7,221 bases of DNA from Bacteroidota bacterium (GTDB lineage: Bacteria; Bacteroidota; Bacteroidia; Bacteroidales; Prolixibacteraceae), in the NCBI GenBank assembly GCA_030706665.1, contig JAUZOB010000168.1, positions 1 through 7,221 of the forward strand, written 5' to 3'. The notes below the pieces were generated by a model. It worked only from the letters and a program-made list of their open reading frames with translations. It did no database searches and had not been told where the DNA came from. The position numbers and the translations under genes were made by a program. This document shows, one piece after another, positions 1-6,500 of this stretch (its first letter is position 1; each line of letters begins with the position of its first letter).

Positions 1-147
1 GGCCATGAAGCGCATTTCGCTCAGGTTACTGAAAAATTTCTCGGATATCTTAAAGATGGAAAATTACCCAGATGGGAAGTCCCGAATATGATCGCCAAAT
101 ATTATACAACTACCTCTGCCTTGAAAATGGCGTTAAAGAGCAAATAG
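1..147 (+). CDS. C-terminal end of a probable Gfo/Idh/MocA-family oxidoreductase (5' truncated)
   Basis: The first forward frame is open from the window edge to a TAG at 145-147 and gives 48 residues, beginning GHEAHFAQVTEKFLGYLK and ending in a basic ALKMALKSK tail. The pattern of HEAHFAQV, then a helix, then LPRWEVPNMIAKYYTTTSAL resembles the extreme C-terminus of Bacteroidales NAD(P)-dependent Gfo/Idh/MocA-type oxidoreductases, which often act on sugars or sugar-like substrates. The Rossmann fold and catalytic residues would lie upstream of the window, so cofactor and substrate cannot be judged here. A hairpin terminator lies 23 bases after the stop, so this is the last gene of its transcript. 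That the frame codes is well supported; the family call rests on recognising a short tail and is tentative. Confidence 0.6.
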   Translation, partial: GHEAHFAQVTEKFLGYLKDGKLPRWEVPNMIAKYYTTTSALKMALKSK

Positions 148-170
148 CGATCTCTATAAAAGAGATTATA

Positions 171-204
171 AAGAGGCTGCCCGAATAAGACAGCCTCTTC
201 TTTT
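171..204 (+). terminator. Intrinsic terminator after the oxidoreductase gene
   Basis: AAGAGGCTG (171-179) pairs perfectly with CAGCCTCTT (191-199) across an 11-base loop and is followed by CTTTT. This is a 9-bp stem, GC-rich at its loop end, plus a short T-tract, which is a standard factor-independent terminator. A smaller 6-bp hairpin (150-155 with 161-166) sits just before it, right after the stop codon. It should end the transcript carrying the truncated gene at the window start. Confidence 0.8.
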
Positions 205-250
205 ACGCAGTAATCTTCCCAATTGTATTTCCATGAACTTCTTAAGTTCC

Positions 251-344
251 GATATCAGGATCAGGATTGATTCTTAATTTCTTAAAATCAGGTTTAGATT
301 CCTCTGAATTTAGTCTGATATTGGAATCAGGATTGATTCTTAAT
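251..344. repeat. Imperfect 28-bp direct repeat with 66-bp period
   Basis: Positions 251-278 and 317-344 are the same 28-base sequence with three mismatches (at unit positions 6, 7 and 9). The last 19 bases are identical. The offset between copies is 66 bases, a multiple of three, so on the minus strand both copies read in the same frame and encode LRINPD-x-(D/N)-I. No third copy is visible nearby. Confidence 0.75.
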
Positions 345-438
345 CTTCTTTTTGCTCCGATAATGCTGATCCCTGAAATATAAATCACCTCAGCTCCTAC
401 TCTGATCTTTCACTTTCCCCGGCTCCGTTCCTTGCCCC

Positions 439-469
439 TTTATTATAATCTATTCCGGATTATAATAAA
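439..469. repeat. Perfect 12-bp AT-rich inverted repeat
   Basis: TTTATTATAATC (439-450) is the exact reverse complement of GATTATAATAAA (458-469), separated by the seven bases TATTCCG. Eleven of the twelve pairs are A-T, so an RNA hairpin would be weak and there is no G+C-rich core as in a normal terminator. A protein-binding dyad or a remnant of a larger element is at least as likely. No gene adjoins it directly. Confidence 0.75.
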
Positions 470-696
470 ATGACGGATCCTTCTTCCATCAAAAATATCT
501 TCTCATTTCTTTCGCATACCGATTCCGGCAAAGACACATCAAAATGTATATCCTGATTTTAGCAAAGCACCTCCCTATTCCCTTTTCCGTTCCTTTAGGG
601 TTGCTCTACCGTTCCTTTACCCAAATGGTAGTTTCAGGGTACTTCGACCGAAAAGGGACCGTGGGATAAAAACGCTCAGGAAGAGAAATACAGAAT

Positions 697-706
697 AAGT
701 GCACTT
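697..706. promoter_or_regulatory. Palindrome upstream of the desulfidase promoter, possible operator
   Basis: AAGTGCACTT is a perfect 10-bp palindrome, flanked by near-symmetric AT/TAT. It ends five bases before the predicted -33 element (712-715), so its centre would lie near -47 relative to a start around 748. That is a usual place for an activator site. The palindrome is seen directly; its role as an operator is inferred from position alone. Confidence 0.35.
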
Positions 707-711
707 TATCA

Positions 712-742
712 TTTCTTCCTTCTCTAAAAATCTTTATCCTTG
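712..742 (+). promoter_or_regulatory. Bacteroidota-type promoter for the desulfidase gene
   Basis: TTTC at 712-715 and TATCCTTG at 735-742 are separated by 19 bases. The known Bacteroidota housekeeping consensus is TTTG, a spacer of about 19-21, then TAnnTTTG, so each box differs from it at one fixed position. Transcription would start near 747-750, giving a leader of roughly 22-25 bases before the ATG at 772. Confidence 0.55.
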
Positions 743-771
743 CAGCCATAAAAACCACAGGCCCGAAAACA

Positions 772-2049
772 ATGATAACCAACCAGCAATTTATCAATCT
801 TCTGAATCGTGAAGTCGTCCCTGCACTGGGATGTACAGAACCGATCGCCGCAGCACTTGCTTCGGCCAAAGCAGCTGAAGTACTTGGTTCAAAACCTGAT
901 TTCATCGAAACCTGGGTTAGTAGCAATATACTCAAAAATGCCATGGCTGTCGGAATTCCGGGTACAGGAATGACCGGACTCCCCATTGCCGTAGCCATTG
1001 GAGCTCTGGGAGGAAAATCAGAAAATTGTCTTGAAGTTCTGAAAGGTATTACACAAACACAGATCGATGAAGCCCGCCATTTAGTCAATGACGGCCATGT
1101 TTGTATCAAACACAAAGAAGATGCCGATCTTCTGTATATAGAGTGCATCTGTAAAGCCGGGAAGAATACCGCTCGCGTAATCATTCGTCATCGCCACACG
1201 AACATCACCTATGTAGAACGAAACGGAGAGATTCTGTTTGAATCCGAAGAAAATAAACCGGGGGTAAAGCCCAAAAAAGAATATCCCGAAGGTTTAACCG
1301 TTGAAAGTATATTCCGTTTTGCAACAGAGATTCCTTTTGACGAAATTTCCTTTATTCTCGAAGGGGGAAGAATGAACCGAAAAGTGGCAGAGGAAGGTTT
1401 AAAACATCCTTATGGAATGCAAGTCGGAAAGATGGGATTGGGGAATATTGAAAAAGGAATACTCTCCAACGATCTGCTTACCTATGCCATGATCGTCACG
1501 TCAGCTGCTTCTGATGCCAGGATGGACGGATGCCCGTTACCCGTTATGAGTAATTCGGGAAGCGGAAACCAGGGGCTTGTCGTTTCACTGCCGGTTACTG
1601 CCATTGCAGAGAAATTGAAGTCGGATGATGAAGCTCATTGCAGGGCTCTGGTGCTAAGTCATCTGATTGCCATCCACATTAAAAGTTATCTCGGGCAGCT
1701 ATCTGCACTTTGCGGAGTATTGGTTGCAGCAACCGGAGCCAGTGCCGGGATTACCTATCTTCTCGGAGGAAATTATCAGCAGATTGTCTATGCCATCAAG
1801 AATATGGCCGGTGGAATTACCGGAATGATTTGCGACGGAGCTAAATTGGGATGTGCTTTAAAAGTGTCCGCCGGGGTATGTTCTGCGGTTCAAACTGCCT
1901 TATTGGCCATGGAAGGCATCGGAATCTCCCACCTCGACGGGATTATTGAGAAAGATATAGAAAAGACTATCCGGAATGTCGGCAGGATCGGATCAACCGG
2001 AATGGTTGAAACCGACAAACTGATTCTTCATACCATGGTTTGCAAATAA
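772..2049 (+). CDS. cyuA: Iron-sulfur L-cysteine desulfidase, CyuA/YhaM (UPF0597) family
   Basis: This 425-residue protein matches the CyuA/YhaM family along its whole length, and that family is related to the alpha subunit of iron-sulfur L-serine dehydratases. Characterised members convert L-cysteine to pyruvate, sulfide and ammonia in the cytoplasm. Landmarks are PALGCTEPIA (residues 17-26), SNILKNAM followed by GIPGTGMTGLPIA, the glycine-rich SNSGSGNQG (260-268), LSALCG, and GMICDGAKLGCALK. Cys21, Cys314 and Cys354 fit the three [4Fe-4S] ligands known from the Methanocaldococcus enzyme, including the 40-residue spacing between the last two; Cys361 is a further conserved-looking cysteine. 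No signal peptide or membrane segment is seen. The ATG at 772 places the family's N-terminal motif correctly; no Shine-Dalgarno sequence precedes it, as is common in this phylum. The gene stands alone, with long gaps on both sides. The family call is firm; cysteine rather than another amino acid as the substrate is inferred from homologues. Confidence 0.93.
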   Translation: MITNQQFINLLNREVVPALGCTEPIAAALASAKAAEVLGSKPDFIETWVSSNILKNAMAVGIPGTGMTGLPIAVAIGALGGKSENCLEVLKGITQTQIDEARHLVNDGHVCIKHKEDADLLYIECICKAGKNTARVIIRHRHTNITYVERNGEILFESEENKPGVKPKKEYPEGLTVESIFRFATEIPFDEISFILEGGRMNRKVAEEGLKHPYGMQVGKMGLGNIEKGILSNDLLTYAMIVTSAASDARMDGCPLPVMSNSGSGNQGLVVSLPVTAIAEKLKSDDEAHCRALVLSHLIAIHIKSYLGQLSALCGVLVAATGASAGITYLLGGNYQQIVYAIKNMAGGITGMICDGAKLGCALKVSAGVCSAVQTALLAMEGIGISHLDGIIEKDIEKTIRNVGRIGSTGMVETDKLILHTMVCK

Positions 2050-2094
2050 AAAGAGACCAATCTGAATCCAAATTCATAAAAAAACAGATCGTAG

Positions 2095-2221
2095 CAAGAC
2101 GACTCTTATCTGAATGGAATTCAAATAAGTAAGAGATGAGAACCGATATTGCCTCCTCCCAGAGGGCGCAACATCGTTTGAGTTCCTCTCTTACAGAATT
2201 CATTGCATGATAAAGAGCTTG
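2095..2221 (+). repeat. Long nested imperfect inverted repeat, probable RNA stem
   Basis: Successive blocks pair from outside to inside: CAAG (2095-2098) with CTTG (2218-2221); CTCTTATC (2103-2110) with GATAAAGAG (2209-2217, one bulged A); AAT (2113-2115) with ATT (2202-2204); GAATTC (2117-2122) with GAATTC (2196-2201); GTAAGAGA (2129-2136) with TCTCTTAC (2187-2194); GAAC (2140-2143) with GTTC (2182-2185); CGAT (2144-2147) with ATCG (2173-2176); TTGC (2149-2152) with GCAA (2168-2171). That is about 41 pairs in 127 bases. The arm is followed by TTTTATCTTTAT, so it may serve as the desulfidase transcript's terminator. Local alternative hairpins exist in each arm (2105-2129 and 2188-2217). Confidence 0.6.
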
Positions 2222-2232
2222 TTTTATCTTTA
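2202..2232 (+). promoter_or_regulatory. Weak Bacteroidota-type promoter candidate for the efflux operon
   Basis: ATTG (2202-2205), a 19-base spacer and TATCTTTA (2225-2232) each differ at one fixed position from the TTTG / TAnnTTTG consensus. Transcription would start near 2239, leaving a leader of about 140 bases. The -33 box overlaps the end of the long inverted repeat. In such AT-rich DNA a match of this quality can arise by chance. Confidence 0.3.
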
Positions 2233-2276
2233 TCAGACCGACATCTGTCGAAACTTCGCAATTTATAAGAACAATC

Positions 2277-2303
2277 TTTTGTTAATAGTTAATTTTAACA
2301 AAA
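2277..2303. promoter_or_regulatory. 27-bp dyad upstream of the efflux operon, possible operator
   Basis: TTTTGTTAA (2277-2285) is the exact reverse complement of TTAACAAAA (2295-2303), with nine bases between. The dyad also contains GTTAAT repeated directly at 2281-2286 and 2288-2293. It lies about 80 bases before the adaptor gene. RND operons are often repressed by TetR-type proteins that bind such dyads, but no regulator gene is present here, so its role is inferred. Confidence 0.4.
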
Positions 2304-2381
2304 ATCTAATCCTATCTTAAACCATTCTAATCGGAATTCATCTAATTTTATTGCAATCAGATAATTCATAAATATTTTAAA

Positions 2382-3512
2382 ATGAATAAATCGCATTTTA
2401 TCTACCTTATTCCTTTTCTATCATTATTCCTTTTCAGCTCATCTTGTGTAAAGGATAAAAAAGCTGAAGAAGATCGTGTTAAATCTTATGAGGTTGAGAC
2501 GGTTAGTCCTCAATTAGCCACGATCAAGACGGAATATCCTACAGTAATTCAAGGGCAACAAAATGTTGAAATTCGTCCACGGGTAGAAGGGTATATTGTT
2601 GGAATGTATGTTGACGAAGGGGCTATCGTCAAGAAAGGACAGGTATTATTTCAGCTTGATGCCTCAACATATCAACAGGAAGTTCGCTCTGCTTTGGCAG
2701 ATATTAAAGTTGCGCAGGCAGATGTCAATACAGCAAAAATGCAAGTTAATAAAGTACGGCCTCTGGTTGAGAAAGATATTATCAGTCATTATGAACTGGA
2801 ATCCACGGAGTATACATTACAGTCCAAACAAGCCGTACTTGCACAGGCTATGGCTAAATTGCACAATGCAAAGACTAATTTAAGCTATACCCGAATTACC
2901 AGCCCTGCAAACGGGGTAATCGGTATGATTCCATATAAACTTGGGAGCCTGGTAAGCAACAATATCGCTCAACCACTGACTACCGTCTCAAATATCGGAA
3001 ATGTATATGCATACTTTTCAATGAACGAGAAACAGTTACTCAATTTCTTTAAAGACAAAACGGATAACAACACCCTGAAACAGAAATTAAATAAGATCAA
3101 TGATATTTCGCTTGTTCTATCAGACGGAACCACTTACTCATACAAAGGGCATATACAAACAGTAAGCGGACTCATTGATTCTCAAACAGGATCTGCTAAT
3201 TTTAGAGCTGTTTTTGCTAATCCACAGGGGATGATCCATAGCGGAAGCAGTGCGACTCTTCAAATCCCCAAAACAATTTCCAATGCTCTCCTGGTCCCTC
3301 AAAAGTCGACTTATGAAATCCAGGGGAAACACTTCGTTTACGTTGTCGATAATGGTGGTCATGTTCATAATACAGTCATTGAAATAAATCCGAATACAGT
3401 TGAGCAATATTACATTGTTGAAAGTGGGCTTAATGCCGGAGACAAAATCGTTACGGATGGCATTTTTTCGTTAAAAGACGGAATGCATATCAAACCCAAA
3501 CTTATCAAATAA
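2382..3512 (+). CDS. RND efflux periplasmic adaptor (membrane fusion) lipoprotein, AcrA/MexA type
   Basis: A 376-residue adaptor of the HlyD/AcrA superfamily that links an inner-membrane RND pump to an outer-membrane channel. The N-terminus is a lipoprotein signal: a hydrophobic stretch (residues 6-18), then FSSSC with Cys22 as the expected lipidation site, then a charged linker. The two lipoyl half-motifs are RPRVEGYIVGMYVDEG to VLFQLD (about 65-93) and YTRITSPANGVIG to LGSLV (about 169-191). Between them lies an alpha-helical hairpin (about 97-165). At its tip Lys124, Leu128 and Ser135 match the RxxxLxxxxxxS channel-docking motif of AcrA, with Lys in place of Arg. The beta-barrel and membrane-proximal domains follow, ending GLNAGDKIVTDGIFSLKDGMHIKPK. 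The ATG at 2382 directly precedes the signal peptide. The transporter gene begins 67 bases downstream. The family call is firm; substrates are unknown. Confidence 0.95.
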   Translation: MNKSHFIYLIPFLSLFLFSSSCVKDKKAEEDRVKSYEVETVSPQLATIKTEYPTVIQGQQNVEIRPRVEGYIVGMYVDEGAIVKKGQVLFQLDASTYQQEVRSALADIKVAQADVNTAKMQVNKVRPLVEKDIISHYELESTEYTLQSKQAVLAQAMAKLHNAKTNLSYTRITSPANGVIGMIPYKLGSLVSNNIAQPLTTVSNIGNVYAYFSMNEKQLLNFFKDKTDNNTLKQKLNKINDISLVLSDGTTYSYKGHIQTVSGLIDSQTGSANFRAVFANPQGMIHSGSSATLQIPKTISNALLVPQKSTYEIQGKHFVYVVDNGGHVHNTVIEINPNTVEQYYIVESGLNAGDKIVTDGIFSLKDGMHIKPKLIK

Positions 3513-3579
3513 CCTGAATTCATGCATTAGGGATATATATTCAAAATCATGTTATTCCTCATTATTAAGCAAATAAGAT

Positions 3580-6500
3580 ATGTTCAGAAAATTCATTGAA
3601 CGACCGATTCTTTCGACAGTCATCTCAATTATAATATTCATACTTGGATTATTGGGATTATTTTCCCTTCCGGTATCACAATATCCCAACATTGCTCCGC
3701 CAACCATTCGGGTGTCAGCATCATATCCCGGTGCAAATGCAGATGTTGTCTTAAAGAGTGTCATTGTTCCTCTTGAAGAACAGATCAATGGAGCAACCGA
3801 CATGACTTACATGACGTCTTCCGCAGCAAACGACGGAACCGCATCAATCTCTGTTTTCTTTAAAGTCGGAAGAGATCCGGATATGGCAGCCGTTGATGTT
3901 CAGAACCGGGTATCCAGAGCCACAAAATTACTACCGAAAGAAGTTACCCAAGCCGGTGTGACAGTTGCCAAAAGACAGACAAGTCAGCTGCTTGTTTTTT
4001 CCATTTACAGCGACAACCCTGCTCTCGATGAAACATTCATTCAAAACTATTCATTAATCAATATTCTTCCTCAGGTACAACGAATAAGCGGCGTTGGAGA
4101 TGCTTCTGTTTTCGGATCGCGTAATTATTCAATGCGTATATGGTTAAAGCCTGAAGTAATGGCATCTTATGGACTCGTACCGGAGGATGTCAACAATGCA
4201 TTAGATGAGCAAAACATTGAGGCAGCACCCGGTAAATTTGGGGAGAATGGGAAACAAACCTTCGAATATGTCATCAAATATAAAGGTCGGCTTCAATCTC
4301 CTGAAGAATTTGAAAATATTGTTATCCGGTCTAACACGAATGGGCAAATATTAAGGTTAAAAGATATTGCCCGGATTGAACTGGGAGCCTTAAGCTATAC
4401 TTCATCCACCAATACCGATGGGAAACCAGGGATCTCTGTCGCAGTCTATCAGGCTGCCGGTTCAAATGCCCAGGATGTTATTAACGATGTAAAAAAGGTA
4501 TTAAAGGATGCTTCTGCAACATTTCCTCCGGGAGTAAAATATGAAACGCTGCAGGATACTAATGAATTTCTGGATGCCTCAATTCATAATGTTGTCGAAA
4601 CATTAATAGAAGCCTTTCTTCTTGTCTTTCTGGTCGTATTTATCTTTCTGCAAGATCTCCGATCAACATTAATCCCCGCGATTGCAGTTCCGGTTGCTAT
4701 TATCGGAACCTTCTTCTTCCTTGACCTTTTTGGGTTTACCATCAACCTACTAACTCTCTTTGCGTTAATTCTGGCTATCGGGATTGTAGTAGATGATGCC
4801 ATAGTGGTTGTTGAAGCAGTGCATGCCAAAATGGATGCAGGGGCACCTACCGCAAAACGAGCAACTATTGACGCAATGGGTGAAATTACAGGAGCTATTA
4901 TCTCTATCACTTTAGTTATGGCGGCCGTATTCCTTCCGGTAACCTTTTTGAGCGGGACAGCAGGAGTATTTTACCGACAATTTGGGATTACTCTAGCCGT
5001 AGCAATTGTCATTTCTGCAATCAATGCATTGACATTAAGCCCTGCCCTGTGTGTGCTCTTTCTAAAACCCGGTAATGGAAGTAGTCTTAAACAGAAAGGG
5101 GTTATGAGAAAGTTCTATGGTGCCTTTAATGCTTCTTTCTCCGCATTAACCGAGCGTTACAAAAAGACTTTATCCTTTTTGGTTTTAAAAAAATGGATCG
5201 CTCTTTTAATCCTGGCCTCTTTTACAATACTATTGGTTGTCTTAATGAAAACTTCCCGATCTGCTTTCGTCCCGGAAGAAGATATGGGTACCGTATTTAC
5301 AGATATTCAACTACAACCCGGATCTTCTTTGGATCGGACAAAAGCAGTAGCCGATAAAATCGATAGTATTATTGGAACTGTCAGTGAAATAAAAGCCCGG
5401 ACGAAAACAGTTGGTCGAGGTCTAATCAGCGGAACCGGAAGTACTTATGCCGGATTTATCATTAAACTAAAACCCTGGGATGATCGAAAGGGACAAAAGC
5501 ATAATATCAAAAGTATCATTGCTGAATTATACGCTAAGACAGCTGGGATAAAGGATGCAAAAATATTATTTATCGCTCCACCTACCCTTTCCGGATTTAG
5601 TCTGAGTGGAGGTTTTTCCATGGAATTACAAGATCGTGGAGGGAATGGAGTTCAGGCATTATCAAAAGTCAGTGACCGCTTCCTTGCAGCTTTAAGAAAA
5701 CGGCCGGAAATTCAAAAAGCAATCACATCGTTTAATCCGAATTTCCCTCAATATCAAATCGATGTAAATGTCGCAAAGTGTAAAGAATCGGGAGTTTCTA
5801 TCAGTTCTTTATTGAGCACCCTGCAAGGATATTATGGAGGGATCTATGCATCAGATTTTAACGAATTCGGCAAACAATACCGGGTCATGGTTCAAGCCGA
5901 TCCACAATACAGAACAGATCCTGCCAGTTTGAATGGAATTTATGTTCGAAATGATCAAGGACGAATGGCTCCTATTTCCGAATTTATAACCTTAAAAAAG
6001 GTCTTTGGACCGGAGACAATCTCCAGATTTAACATGTATACAGATATCTCTATTACCGGAAGTCCCCAAAAAGGATACAGTACCGGAGATGCGATAGCTG
6101 CTATACAACAAGTTGCGAAAGAAGTACTTCCTGCTGGCTATGGATATGAATTTTCCGGAATGACAAGAGAAGAAGTTTCTGTTGGGCATCAGTCCGTAAT
6201 TGTTTTTATTCTCTGCGTCATTTTTGTTTATTTCTTACTGGCCGCCCAATATGAAAGTTATATTATCCCATTTTCTGTAATATTATCTTTGCCCGTAGGC
6301 CTTTCCGGAACCTTCCTGTTTGCTAAGATTATGAACATTGATAATAACATCTATCTCCAGATATCTCTAATCATGTTAATTGGTCTATTGGCCAAAAATG
6401 CCATCCTGATTGTTGAATTTGCTTTACAAAGGCGACGCAGGGGAATGAGTATCCGGAACGCTGCAATAGAGGGCGCATTTACACGATTACGTCCTATATT

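Larger units (their letters stand above)
205..771. other. Long non-coding or decayed region between two transcription units
   Basis: About 570 bases without a convincing gene. The plus strand is pyrimidine-rich (many CTTCTT, TTCC and CCCTTT runs). From left to right it contains an imperfect 28-bp direct repeat (251-278 and 317-344), a perfect 12-bp inverted repeat (439-450 and 458-469), three copies of CCGTTCCTT (425-433, 587-595, 609-617), a 9-bp inverted repeat TCCCTTTTC/GAAAAGGGA (579-587 and 650-658), a palindrome AAGTGCACTT (697-706), and the promoter of the downstream desulfidase gene (712-742). A 48-codon minus-strand frame at 242-388 is open but unproven. No tRNA, CRISPR or transposase trace is visible. 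Confidence 0.6.
2050..2381. other. Structured intergenic region between desulfidase and efflux operon
   Basis: About 330 bases with no convincing gene. It contains a 127-nt nested inverted repeat (2095-2221), a T-rich tail after it, a weak promoter candidate (2202-2232), a 12-bp palindrome CGACA-TC-TGTCG (2239-2250) and a 27-bp dyad (2277-2303). The last 80 bases before the efflux start are very AT-rich. Confidence 0.7.

Noticed and set aside
251..344. CRISPR array from the 28-bp repeat
   Set aside because: Only two imperfect copies, spacing without further units, and no cas genes nearby.
606..1184. 192-codon open frame on the minus strand
   Set aside because: More than two thirds of it lies antisense to the well-supported desulfidase gene, and its product has no recognisable motif; it is a shadow frame.
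1967..2203. 78-codon minus-strand frame overlapping the desulfidase 3' end and the long inverted repeat
   Set aside because: It starts inside the inverted repeat, runs antisense into the conserved end of the desulfidase, and shows no family resemblance. Its openness is explained by the plus-strand gene and chance.
2095..2221. Insertion sequence or typical MITE at the long inverted repeat
   Set aside because: No transposase fragment and no clear flanking target duplication; the pairing runs through the whole length rather than only at the ends, so a structured RNA or terminator is preferred.
2278..2314. TTTG at 2278-2281 with TAATCCTA at 2307-2314 as a pump promoter
   Set aside because: The spacer is 25 bases, too long for the Bacteroidota -33/-7 pair, and the -7 match is poor.
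2343..2350. TAATTTTA as a -7 box close to the pump start
   Set aside because: No TTTG-like -33 element lies at the right distance upstream, and such sequences are common in this AT-rich stretch.
2596..2883. Plus-strand second-frame open stretch inside the adaptor gene
   Set aside because: It lies wholly within the adaptor coding region in another frame and has no motif.
4584..4910. Minus-strand frame inside the RND transporter gene
   Set aside because: It is antisense to the conserved TM2-TM5 region, and its Thr/Ile/Arg-rich composition is typical of the reverse of a membrane-protein gene.
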